A stretch of DNA of 64,000 nt from Blepharisma japonicum (taxonomy: Eukaryota; Ciliophora; Heterotrichea; Heterotrichida; Blepharismidae). The position numbers were made by a program, and so were the translations under genes. The notes under the pieces were generated by a model. That model ran no database searches. It saw nothing but the letters and a program-made list of their open reading frames with translations, and was not told the origin of the DNA. Location: NCBI GenBank assembly GCA_949751835.1, contig CATKHK010000048.1, positions 62,001-126,000 of the forward strand, read 5' to 3'. How positions within the stretch are numbered: the first letter of the stretch is position 1; each line of letters begins with the position of its first letter. Shown one piece after another: positions 33,897-45,323 of the stretch.

Positions 33897-34038
33897 AGCA
33901 GAGAGATGTGTGTGTATAAGAATATATTTTCTAAAAAATTGGAAAGTTATAAATTATAGATGGTTAAGTTTAATTATTTTGATTGTTATCAAAGATAATG
34001 CAAAAGAAATACACATATATAGCTAGAAAACTCTTAAG

Positions 34039-34518
34039 TTAGAATAAAACGAACTGTTTTCTGGCTGAGCCAAAGATTTGGTTAGGCTGGACCTTGAGCA
34101 CATTGAATCTGACAGTCTTGGAAATAGGTCTGCATTGTCCAATTGTGACAATATCTCCTTCTTTCACATGAGAAAAGGCAGGTGAGCAGTGGGCTGGGAT
34201 GTTCTTGTGTCTCTTCTCAAATCTCTTGTATTTTGGAATGAAGTGAAGGTAATTTCTTCTGATAATGATTGTATGCTTCATTTTGGTAGAAATGACCATA
34301 CCTTTAAGGATTCTTCCTCTGATTGAAACTTCTCCTGTGAATGGGCATTTTCTGTCAACGTATTTTCCTTCTATTGCTTCTTTAGGAGTCTTGAATCCCA
34401 AGCCGACATTCTTCCAGTATCTCACTCCTTTGGCTGTTTTTTTGGCAAAGAACTTCTTGCTTTTAAGAGATACACCATCCTGTCTCATATAGGCCTTCTC
34501 TGTTTGCACGTCCGCCAT
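34039..34518 (-). CDS. RPS11: Ribosomal protein uS17 (eukaryotic S11)
   Basis: 159 residues, the usual size. Recognised by [29 protein letters not shown], the [19 protein letters not shown] block and [34 protein letters not shown]. Part of the 40S subunit body. No intron and no TGA codon, which fits a highly expressed gene. C terminus [11 protein letters not shown]. Confidence 0.97.
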   Translation of the reverse strand: MADVQTEKAYMRQDGVSLKSKKFFAKKTAKGVRYWKNVGLGFKTPKEAIEGKYVDRKCPFTGEVSIRGRILKGMVISTKMKHTIIIRRNYLHFIPKYKRFEKRHKNIPAHCSPAFSHVKEGDIVTIGQCRPISKTVRFNVLKVQPNQIFGSARKQFVLF

Positions 34519-34624
34519 TGCTTAATTTATTATAAAGACTGCTTGCCTGCCATATATACCCATCATCTCACATTCCAATCCTAATATGAAAATTCTTTAA
34601 GTTTAAGTAATTTTATGCTAGTTT

Positions 34625-35422
34625 CTAAACATTGGCTTTATACCTTTCTTCTGAAATAACGGTCCCTTGTCTGTCAATTCTTTCCAGATCTTCATTTCTG
34701 CCTCTCATGCACCAGCCCATATGCCGCTTTAAGAAAAGCTCTTCTGATCTTGGAATTTGGGAGTGGTGGACTTGCCAATAAACAATTAAGCCAAGAATTC
34801 CAGCCAGAAGTAGCAATACAACGAAAACTGCGAAAATTCCAAGATGATTAACCCCTTCTGCTTCTTCTGCAATTTTTTGACAAAACTGGCCACTGTATCC
34901 TTGTACGCATTGGCATTCTTTATCTACACAGACCCCACCATTTAAGCATTTACCAAAGCATGGACTTTGCACAGCATTAGATATTTCAACGTCAATACAC
35001 TGATAGTGGGTGCCTTTTTCTGTCTCCCAAATCCATTGTAGAGTGCATAGATCACAAATTATTTTTGAAGGAAAAACAACGATTTTAAATTCAGTCGAAC
35101 TTGCTTTACGGCCACATGGGAAATATCCAGTTGAGTTAGCTGAGTTATCGGTAGGAAGTAAAGTTTCGTAAATCGAGTAGTCAGTCCCGTGTGAAAGGCG
35201 AAGAGTGCAGTTTCCTGTAGGTGAAGGAGTTCTAACAAGTCAAGAAATGGGGTTCAAAGAACCCGGATCTGATAGCAAGTGGGACTTTCCTTTTGTTGAA
35301 GATCCACAAGGAGGATGGCCTATTAAACTTGGCTGAGAATCTATTCTTGGAAGCGGCTCTATTATAATGGCTTCTGGGTTTGTTTCTGCACTCACAATTG
35401 ACACTAAAAGTAAGTAAAGCAT
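34625..35422 (-). CDS. Type I membrane protein with chitin-binding-like domain and EGF repeat
   Basis: 265 residues with one TGA as Trp (PIS-W-LVR). Signal peptide (about 1-12), then a Cys-containing ectodomain: GHPPCG, GNCTLRL, GYFPCG, ICDLCTLQWIWE and YQCIDVEI. The CxxCTLQWxWxT...Y.CxD pattern resembles the LPMO/chitin-binding-3-like domains of protist and fungal surface proteins, but the N-terminal copper-binding His is not at the mature N terminus. One EGF-like module follows (CFGKCLNGGVCVDKECQCVQGYSGQFC), then one membrane segment (about 205-228) and a basic tail. A surface receptor or adhesion protein is likely. Confidence 0.82.
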
Positions 35423-35516
35423 TTTAGTTTATTCGAGATAAAAGATAATTAAAAATTCAGGCTTAAAAATAACTTAATGCCTTATAAATTTAAATTTATT
35501 TAAATAAATATTTAGC

Positions 35517-37454
35517 ATGGAAAACAAAGAGTAATCTTTATTCAGAGACAAAAGTTCATATGAAGAAAAAGCCAACCAAGAAGGCGAGTATTATAGAGTT
35601 TCCAATGGTAAAAGAAGAGATGCTATAAATAATTGATTAAGAGCTCTGGATACATCAGGAATGAGCCTGGTGGAAAGGATGACTTTGGATATCAACCGCA
35701 GAGAACTAATTAAAAAAGAAATAGAGTCGAGATCTGATTTAACCATTAGAACAAGCAGTCCTAATAGTGGAGAAGTTTTTGGAAGGCTTATAGATGACAC
35801 CAATCGGAGAAATATAGCTTCTAAGAAATTGGAGATTTTTGTGGAAAAATGTGAAGAAGAAAAAGCTCCAATTAAAAAATATGCTGCGAAAGAAGAAGCT
35901 GATCAAGTCTATAATCGCTTAATAAGAGATGCTCGGTATAGAAAAGAAAGTTATGAAACCAGAGAAAAAATAGCAAAGCTTAAAGAAGAGTCAGAAGTGT
36001 CGATTCAGACTGAAAAATTACTTGATAAGAAAAAAGCTGAAGAGCTGGTAAAAAGATTGAATGAAGCTGCCAAAATCAGGGAAGAAAAGTTGAAGGCAAA
36101 AAGAGAACAAAAAGAAGAAAATGAAATCAGTGAAGCAGTTAGAATGGCGAATAGATTGCATCCTAAGCGAGAATTAGACCCAAAAATAATGGAACGGTTG
36201 ACGAGAAATGAAAAATCAAGAGTGGAAGAGAGCTCAAGCATTGTAGGAAATCAAAAAAAGCTTAGTATAGAAGAAGCAATGGCTTCTGGAGAAAGGTTGA
36301 CAAGCGCAAGATCAAACAAGCCACCAAGAGCAGAAATTTCATGCCAAAAGAAAAAGCTAAAAAAAGTAAACAGTGGAGAGCTGGAGAGTATCTGCCAAAG
36401 ACTATACAGTAGTAGATCTTATACACCTTCAAACAGGTCACAGATCGATAAGCCTAGTCCATCAATTTTCCAAAAAAATAAAAAGCAACTATTATTAATA
36501 CCAAGAAAATCATATTATAAATCTAAATCCAAGTCTCCATCTCGGTCTATTAATATCGAACAATCCAAAAGTTCCGCTGAACTTCATATTATGCCACAAG
36601 CTAGCCCTGAAAATGCAATTCCAAAAGCTGAATTGCTAAATGCTGCAAATGGATATTTTGATGTAAAGGAAAAGCCAGCAAACAAACTAAAAATCAATTT
36701 ACTTGTGCCTTCTTCAAGCAGCAAGCACTTGCTGATTCAAAGAAGCCCTCAAAGAGGTAGGCAAAAAGAAAAAATACCTTCTATCAAAGATGAAAAAACA
36801 CCAAGTCCAATAAAAAATCCTCCTATCCCAATTTCTTATTCTAAACTTGACCTAAATTTGCCGACATCATCTTTAATAACTAGTCCATCACACATTAATT
36901 TTAGGCTGCAGCCTAAAACTTCCAAAGTTTCTGATCTTTATGATCTATTTCAACAAGAAAATAGTGCAAAAGATTTATCAATCCATAAAAAGGAGCAGTC
37001 AGCTACTACTGATGAGCCTCTATCTGGAAGAAATACGCAAGCTTCTTTAATTTCGCTTGATTTGCATGGAATTAGTTTGGAAAATGAAAGAAAAGATCAA
37101 AAAGCTGAGAAGAAACGAGATAATGGAAACTGGAACTTCTCAAATATTGTCAAGTCAGAGCTTGGAATATCTGCTGAGATTGGAAAATCAGACGAAGAAA
37201 AATCAAAAATTGGGTCTTCAAGAAAAGGAGCTTCATTAGATCCTGGTAAAATAAGTCCAAGAAATTTTTTGTCAAAATTTTCAGAAGAGTCATTGTATTT
37301 GATGAAAAACCCTCTTAAAGATGACGCAGTAAAATGTTCACCAAAAAAGTTAAGCAAGAAGAATACGATAGAAGACTATCGTTTTGTTATTGGAATGAAA
37401 GAAAATGGTGAATTTATTTATGACGAACCTGTAAATTCGAAAACAATTAATTAA
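35517..37454 (+). CDS. Large basic repeat-containing cytoskeletal-type protein
   Basis: 640 residues. The start at 35517 requires a 15-nt intron at 35531-35545 and TGA as Trp at about 35637 (NN-W-LRA). Residues about 60-260 contain imperfect repeats built around R-L followed by D/E-A-x-x-R: GRLIDDTNRR, NRLIRDARYRKE, KRLNEAAKIREE, NRLHPKRE, ERLTRNEK, QRLYSSRSY. Such RLY-DA type repeats occur in many protist cytoskeletal proteins. The remainder is Ser/Lys/Pro-rich and disordered. No enzymatic domain. Confidence 0.82.
35531..35545 (+). other. 15-nt intron
   Basis: GTAATCTTTATTCAG, 14 nt after the start codon; removal gives MENK-RDKSSYEEK and avoids an in-frame TAA. Confidence 0.85.
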
Positions 37455-38383
37455 ATCTCTATCTAAAATAAAATTAAAAGCTGTTGTAGTGAAATGCTTA
37501 TTTCTATTTATGGCTTAGTGTATGAATAAGAATCTAAAATCTAAAACCTAAATTTCAGAAAAATAATACTAAGAAGCTATATAGGGAATAGCAAATTAGT
37601 ATTGATATTTTATATTTTATTTAGTTGAATTTTTTATAAAGGATGTTAACGAAAAATTAATAACTTTATCTAATCATATTTATTTCGAAATTCTGGAAAC
37701 TAGGATTAATAAAAATTATCATGATTAATTCGGAAATATTTGAAGACTCTTAATTCAATTTACGATGAGATATAATACATCAAACATTGCATGTGAAAAT
37801 CTCAATAAAAAACATAATTTTCCAAATTGTGAATTTTTTATTGCATATGAAACAGTTAGGATGAAAATAACTTATATAAAATAAGGATAAATTTCGATAT
37901 TGATATATACTCTTCTTTAGCTTTAGAAAAACTGATATTGTTTTTAAATACGCTTTCGAGATGACTAAAAATATGGATAATAAAATAGCTTCCATATACA
38001 CTTTTGATCAAAAATAATTCGAATTTTAATTTCCTTTAATCTTATATGACTTCAATGCTTAAGCTAGCTCCAAAAATTTCGGAACAATTTTAACTTAGCT
38101 ATTGATTCCAGCTGGCATTGTATTTTAATTTTTTAAATTTTTTAATGTACAGTAAACCTTCTACTAAGAATTATTATAAATTAGGTTCCTAAAAATTTAC
38201 AAGCCAATAAATTAATTCAAGCCTCTAAGCCATTTACTTAAGTTTATACATCCTTCCTTTCAAAGCCTTTCTTATTAATATGGTGAATTAACCATAATTA
38301 TAAATCCTCCGAACTATGCCCTAATACATATTTTATACAGAGAAAATTTTCAATTCCTGAATGGCTAATAATTTAATAATCCA
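37455..38383. other. Intergenic, AT-rich
   Basis: About 930 nt without supported genes. A 73-codon minus-strand frame (37780-38001) is low-complexity and not supported. Confidence 0.6.
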
Positions 38384-38818
38384 ATGAAGAAAGATGTGGC
38401 GAACTATAAGTTCAAATGCTACTATACAAACTGCGACAAGGCTTATTTAACGAAATATCACCTCCGTCGCCATATAAACGCTGCACACTTACAAATAAAG
38501 AGTTTCGTTTGCTCTCAGTGCTCAAAAGCTTTCTCCAGCAAACAGAATTTCAAAGAGCACGAACTTCTCCACGCAGCAAATAAAAATTCTCCAAGCAGGC
38601 CTGAGATCTTTAAGCCAGTAACACCAGCTTGTGAAAATAAGGCCACCTCTTTGGTCGCTATGCTTGTCAACATAACTTACCAACAAGAAGAAACTATCAA
38701 ACCAATGAAATCTAATGCGAAAAATAAACCGATGCCTGTGCTGCCACCTGTAGATTTAGAACGGCAAAGCCAGTGGGGAGTGATCAAAATACCGATCCTT
38801 CCAATTCTATTAAATTAG
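38384..38818 (+). CDS. Two-finger C2H2 zinc finger protein
   Basis: 144 residues. Finger 1 FKCYYTNCDKAYLTKYHLRRHINAAH is of the TFIIIA type (CxxxxC ... HxxxxH); finger 2 FVCSQCSKAFSSKQNFKEHELLH is canonical. The linker between them is 5 residues long and could place both on DNA. The C-terminal half is Pro/Lys-rich without domain. A transcription factor or RNA-binding protein. Confidence 0.9.
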   Translation: MKKDVANYKFKCYYTNCDKAYLTKYHLRRHINAAHLQIKSFVCSQCSKAFSSKQNFKEHELLHAANKNSPSRPEIFKPVTPACENKATSLVAMLVNITYQQEETIKPMKSNAKNKPMPVLPPVDLERQSQWGVIKIPILPILLN

Positions 38819-39305
38819 AAAAATTTTAAATATTTCTTAAGCTAACTTATAAATATTCAATAAAATTATAGATATGACCTATAAATCAAAATTTCTCTAG
38901 TAATTGGCTTGAGCATGTTACCCCTGAAATAAGCTTGAAACGATTAATAAAGGAATATTAATCTAAGATTCTTATACGCCAAGTTTAACAATATATTGCG
39001 GCACACTTCTAGACCCTGAGCTTATCTGATAGAATCAAACTAGAGTTACTTCCTTTTTAGTATTAAACCATTTATTATTCTTCGAAGGTTGCCTAAGTAT
39101 TTATTTCGCATATTTTAATTTTAGCATAAAGCTGCCTTAATTAAAATAAGAATTGACGGTAACAATAAAAAAAGATTTTAAAAGTTTCTAAACAGTTACC
39201 AATCCATCAGATTAATTTAAAATTTGTTATTTTTAATTAATTCGATTAGCTAAAAATTGGAAAATAGAGACAGTAAATCAGTTATTGGTTGAATTAAAAA
39301 AATTA
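38819..39305. other. Intergenic
   Basis: About 490 nt, no gene seen on either strand. Confidence 0.6.
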
Positions 39306-40688
39306 TTAAAATAATAATTGTTTCGATTTTATTGGCTTTTTGATTTTAGATTTTAATAATCCTGACTTTTTTTGGCATTTTATGCAGCTTTTATTTCTCT
39401 CTGGCTTTATGTCAGGTCTTGATAAATCTGATTTTAAAATGCGGCTTTCTTGAGCAATATGGCTATGGAAAGAATTTACAGAAACTGACCTATTGTCATT
39501 ATTTATAACTGCTGATCTTAGTTTTTCATACTTGGCTGTCATCTTTCTAACTTTTTCTTCAAGATCACTTATTTTAGATGCACTTCTTAAAATATCAATA
39601 CTTATAGCATCACTTGAGATACTTGCTTTTTCATGGAAAGAATTTAATTCTCTTTCAAGCTTTTTATTTACTTTTATTTGATGGTTTAACTGTTTTTCCA
39701 GATTCTCTATATTTTTTTCAAGTCTTTCAATTTTTGTTTGATTTTGATTTTCTAAATTCTTCTGCTCTTCAATTTTGCTTATCTCTTTTACATTATTTTT
39801 GCTGCTTTTTTCAATTGAGTTTTGTATAATTTCATAATCTGTGCTTTGAGAATGGATTGAAAATAAATTATTATATCTTAGCTCAAATAATGTTTTTTCT
39901 CTTGATAATTCACTGATTTGGTCTTTTAGCTGTATTATTTCTAGTTTATGATTTTCCTCCAACTCTTTAATTCGAAGCTCTGGATTAGCGATTTTATTAA
40001 TCTTCTGATTTTCCATAGGACCCTCTATATCAGAAACCTTTCCATCTGGCCTATATTTCGAAGTTTCGAACTGAGTATTATTTGCTGCTTCTTTTCCATA
40101 ATCTCCATCAATTTTTTGGTTTTTTAATAACTCAGTTAATGTTTCGATATGCTTCTTTAAATTGATTTCATTTTCTTTCATTTCTTTATTTTTCAAATTT
40201 GCATATCGAAGCTCTTCATCACTCTTAAGCTTTAAATCGGTTTCTCGTTTTAAAACTTTCATAAGTTCTGAGATTTTCATTTCATATTCTTCATTTTCTT
40301 TAAGCGGTGGCATCTCTTTTTGGCTAGGCGAAGATTGCTGAAATTCATATTGAGACTTTCATGAAAGATTTTCTTCTGAGAAAGACAGTGAAGAATATGG
40401 CATGTCTTTGTTTTTGTCAAAAATAAAAGATTGATCTTGCATATTGATTGGATGAAGGACTTGTGGGCTTGATCTTGGAACAATATCTTGCTCTCTTGGG
40501 ATATATTCAAAGGATTTATCACATTTGCTACTTGATCTAATTTTCCTTATGTGAGTTTTATAAGTCAAATTTATACTATCTTGTATTGCTTTTGTGCTTC
40601 TCCGAAAGGTATCGTCAATTTTGATAACTTCACTATAATCATCGTCCAAAAGCCTAGTTATTAATGTTTCAGGAGTCCTGATAGACAT
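39306..40688 (-). CDS. Coiled-coil protein
   Basis: 460 residues with one TGA as Trp at about 40361 (LS-W-KSQ) joining what otherwise look like two ORFs. The N-terminal 110 residues are Ser-rich and disordered; about 125-400 is coiled coil with heptads (MKISELMKVLKRETDL, LEKNIENLEKQLNHQIKVNKKLE). The C terminus holds CIKCQKKSG, a single CxxC pair, and a basic end. No family recognised; likely a cytoskeletal or basal-body component. Confidence 0.85.
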
Positions 40689-41291
40689 AAAGCATTAATT
40701 AAATTAAAAGCAGAATAAATATGATAGTAAATTTTATACAGTAAAATATTTTCTAAAAATATCATAAACATTTTCATGATAGAGAATTATCTACATAGCA
40801 TTCATAAATTTTAATTTTATTGAATGTGTATATTATGCCTCGGCTAAATTTAAAATAACACTCCACACGTCCAAAATATATTAAAGAGAGGAGGACTGAT
40901 CATCACATAACTCCAAGTGCATTTTATTTTTAGCATGATAGAATTAAAGAAACAATTGTGTGTATTATATCACATAAGTATTTGCATTAATTTCTGATCA
41001 TAATTTTAACAGTATATTCTCAATATTTTCTAAATACTTTATTGTTAGAGCAATACTTGATGCTACCTGAAATTCAGGAATCTGATTGGTTCTTTTTTAA
41101 TCACAAGTCACCTATATAAGCTTTCAATGCTTTTATTACATAGATTTGTGATACTATACAAAATGAATAAAAATAACCTCTAGTTATTAAATCAACAAAA
41201 GATTAAAACTTAGTCAAAATATAATTAAATCTTTCTAATTTCAAAAAAGTTTGAAAAAAAAAATCCGAAATTCACTTTTTTATCTAATTAA
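40689..41291. other. Intergenic upstream of receptor array
   Basis: About 600 nt. A short dyad (CTGAAATTCAG, about 41069-41079) is the only structure noted. No gene. Confidence 0.55.
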
Positions 41292-44200
41292 ATGTTATCA
41301 TCTAAATATCAACTGCTCTCGCTGATCCTTTTTTTGATGGCAAATAGTCTGGAAATTATAGTGGTTAGCTTAAAATACGATGAAATAAAATCAGATTATG
41401 AAAGACCAAGTAACTGAACCATACTATTTGAATCAGCTAAAATTCTTAGTCCTATGGTTGAATTGCATGATTGTGATCAACAAGCAATCATTGATTGCGT
41501 TTCAATTTTCCCTAATGCCTTAGTTTTGCTTGACTTATCATTTGATACTTCTACTCAGCAATCATTATCTAAGTTTAGCAGCGAAAATGATCTAATTCAT
41601 TTGGTCTTTCAAAATTATAAATATTCAAGTAAATGAACATATTCGATAGCTCCATCAAAAGAAGAAGAAATTGCCTCATTCTTCTCACTACTCAACTATT
41701 TTAATTGAACAGAAGGAATTGTATTTGCCAATACTGCTCATAGCAATTTAGGAAGCCAAGTTTCTAAGTTTTCATCCAAATTAAATTTTATGACGCTAGA
41801 ATCTGAAACAAATATTGATGACATAGTTAATAAAATTGTGTTTCGATTAGGTGAAAGCTTATATTATATTCTTACAGGCTTTGAGAAATCAGTAGATTTG
41901 CAAAATTCTCTGAAAAGTAAGAAGCTTTTGGATACTGGAAGTGGAATTATTTTTGACCAGGAAAGCGGATATAGTTGCAATTCTGATGGATCTTTGATAA
42001 TTACGGAATTTGGTCATGAATTTGATACTTTTCTTGAAGAAAGTTTAACAAAATCAGTTTTAAAGGTTCTTTCATATATTTTAGATAATATGTCATCAGA
42101 GAGTATTGAAGAAATAGCTTCACTATTTAATTTTTATATGCTGAATAGTAGCACAAGAAGACAATTTTCTATAGTAAATATCAAAAATGGAAGCAGGGTA
42201 ATTGTCGGCTCAATTGTAAATAAAAATGTTTCTATATATGAAAGTATCGTATTTCCAGGCCAAACAAACAATATCCCAAAATCAAGTAAAAAAGTTTTGC
42301 AACTAAGTATTAACTCAGGAACATCAAATCCTGGAGGAGCACCTCCTCTAAACATTCAGAAAATAGGTTCTTTAGGCGCGCATGCTGCAATATCCATGAT
42401 TAGTGAAGGTAACGATATTTTGCCAAATTTCGAAATCAAACTTTTTAATTTTGACTGTGGAGTAATTATTTATGATGCTGAATTCGGAAAAAAATGTTTT
42501 ACAAAAGACATCAATGATATAGGGATTACCCATTTTACAGGTTTTGCATCGGCAATAGCTGCCGGAACATTGGAAACATTTAAAGAGTTAAATATAACAA
42601 TTCCAACTATAGGAAGTACTAATGCAAGTCCTGTTTTGACGTCCTCTGATACTTATCCAATGTACGCAAGAATAATTTCTCCTTCTATATATATCCAATA
42701 TACTATGCTGCTATTTTCAATGGGATGAAAAAAAGCTTCAATTATATATGAAAACAGTGACTGGAGTATAGGGATATATAATATTATTGTGCAAACTGCA
42801 AAAACTGTGGCCATTGAGATTGCCAATAAAGAAAGCTTACGAGAAATATCTCCAAGATTAAATAGCACTTCAATAAGAAATTATCATGATTCATTTAAAG
42901 AAGTAATTGATTCTCAAACAAGACTTCTTATATTACTAATGCAATGTCCATCATGCAATTCTGCAATTGAGTACTTATATGACTTGGGAATGAGAAAAGG
43001 AGATCTTGTTATTTTTGCAGGAACTCCTGATATGCAGGGGTGTTTGCTGACGAACGACACAAATTTGTATAAAAGAAAGGATCTTGCGCTCGCTAGTGTT
43101 ACAGTATTGAACCAGATATGAGCAGGCAATATCGGAAAAGATGCATTTAGACGCATATTATCAATATTTGATACATCACCAACTGATATCAGTTGCAATT
43201 ATTTTGACTCTCTTTATTTAGTTGCCAGTGGTTTGGATTATACAATTAATAGAGGGCAAAATTATAATGATCCTCACATTTTGATGAAAGCAATTCGAAG
43301 TATGCAGTTTAACGGATGCACAGGAAGAGTGAGCATTGATAGAGATAGTAATGACAGAATATTCGATATCTATGTTGTTCAGGCAATCAAGGCTAGTAGC
43401 ACAGGAGACCCAATTATTTTTATGGCAGGAGAATTGAAACCTTTTGGATCGCATTTATTGCTAATAAATGATCCTATAGTCTATTCAGATGGGACTACCA
43501 TTAAACCATCTGATTTAAGAAATGCTAATGATAAATGCCCCTTTCCTACTAAAAATATCAGAACCTTCACTGAAGGAAGAGCAGTTCTATTTGCAATCTG
43601 TTTTTCAGTTGGAATTATTACTATAATAATTACATTTATTATTTGAAAAAATTGATGGAATATTTCTATTGAGGAGCTGAAAGAAAGAAAAGAAATTTCT
43701 TTGCAAGATACAATAGCAGGATTAACAATTGCTATTGAGTTTTTCCAATTTGTAGCAATGGGACCAGATACATCTCTTATAAGCACATTTTTATTTGATA
43801 TTAGTAATGCATTATCCTTAAGTTTAGGAAGCATTTTAAAGCTAGAAAATGGAGTATTTTGAGTTGTTGTAGATTTTGTTTATGGTGGAATTGCTTTATG
43901 AATCTTTCTTTGCATAGTTGTTTTATTTAGGCTTGATGAAAAATTGGAATCTATATCTTTTTTCAGACTCATTGGAGTATTAGCTGATTATTTGATGCCT
44001 ATTTTAGGAAATCTTTGCTTTATTCCGTTTATTTCAATATGTCTTGATATTTTTGAGTGTGACCAATCAATTGGGAACAATTTTACAGATAGCTTCTTAG
44101 CTAAAGATTGCTATTATTTTTGCTGAAAAGATGAGCACTTAGTTTATGCAATTTTATCATTTTTTACATTACTTGCTTATGAGCCATTAGCAGTTTTTTG

Positions 44201-44720
44201 CCGTCCTCTTTGGCAAGAGCTCCAAGTAATGCTTCATGTAAAAGTCAAACCATTATTTTTGATGGTAAAAACTGTGGTCCAAATAATTCTGATCGTTTTA
44301 AATAAGACAGTTAAAAGATCATCAGATATTGCTCATGGAGCTGTTTTTATTATTACTATGATTATTTATATTGCATTTATATTCAAATTAAAACCCTACA
44401 ATTATGCGAGATTTAGTTGATGGCAGGGAATAAGTCTAATTGGAGTTGCCTGACTAGCTCTTTTGTCAATGATTGGTTTGATAATCAATAATAGCTATGC
44501 TTCAACTCCATTGCTAGTTATTTTAATTCTGGGGTGGATTGCATTAGCTTCTTATGGCGTTTATGTACAACGTAAAAAATATCCTAGCCTCCTTTACAGA
44601 GCTAAAGCACGAGATACCAATACTTTGTTTAAATTTGCATTCACCTTTGGAAAGGAATCAAAAAAGACACTTGACCTAATGAAAATGAGTGATAAAGCAT
44701 CGAAGGTTAAACCAATTTAA
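41292..44720 (+). CDS. Receptor-array protein 1: tandem periplasmic-binding-like domains plus about nine membrane segments
   Basis: 1,142 residues in one frame with TGA as Trp at more than ten sites (for example 41637 region, 42726, 43119, 43644, 43653). Signal peptide 1-20. Residues about 20-330: a first periplasmic-binding-like (PBP type 1, ANF-receptor-like) module ending in IVNIKNGSRVIVGSI. Residues about 340-760: a second PBP module (IGSLGAHAAISMIS, FDCGV, ILLMQCPSCNSA, ITFIGCTGRVSID-like block). Then about nine membrane helices, starting AVLFAICFSVGIITIIITFII, with conserved PILGNLCFIPFISICLDIF and YEPLAVFCRPLWQEL, and a short conserved tail FKFAFTFGKES. Most diverged copy of the three. 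Confidence 0.9.
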
Positions 44721-45323
44721 AAAATTTTCAAATTTAACTAAAATTATTCAGAATAAAATTGTTTTAACTCACCATTTATCTAAAATATTTGACCCAATTT
44801 AAAAATAGAATATTACTTATATGAGCTGACTTGAAAAATAAAAACTTGTTTAAGCTAAAGGTAATTTAATCTTATCTTATTTTTATTTAATAAATATTCG
44901 CGGAATAAAATCCTATCAAAAAACTTAAAAAATTCAATTTAGAACACCTTTTATATCTTATTCTGAAAAGTTAAAGAATTAGATTGCTAAAGCCTTTTTT
45001 CTAAATATTTTTAAATTAAAAATCAAAAAAATTAATTTATTTATTGATTTTCATTTTATAAGATCAATATTTTTTTAACTTTGAAAAAAAAACCTTATTC
45101 TACTTGAAATTAGTGTATTTTATTATTGAATTCTTCAATCATTGATTGCCGTAATGGCATTTAATGAAATATCATATTCATTTACATTTGATAATTTCTT
45201 ATACTGCAAATTTAATAAATTTTATCATCTCTTAATTTCTGAAATACTTCAGAACTTTTCGTAAGATGTTTTTTTAAATAAGCTTGCTGTTTTGATTTTA
45301 TTTTGAATTTGTAAACAATAAAA
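44721..45323. other. Spacer between receptor copies 1 and 2
   Basis: 603 nt, AT-rich. No remnant of a further copy and no repeat shared with the second spacer was noticed. Confidence 0.55.

Noticed and set aside
35517-35660. Start of the repeat protein at the later ATG (35661)
   Set aside because: A 15-nt intron and one TGA give a longer frame whose extra residues are balanced and charged like the rest, so the upstream start is preferred.
41454-44720. Chain of separate small ORFs in the receptor array, looking like pseudogenes
   Set aside because: All lie in one frame and are separated only by TGA; with UGA as Trp each copy is a single intact gene.
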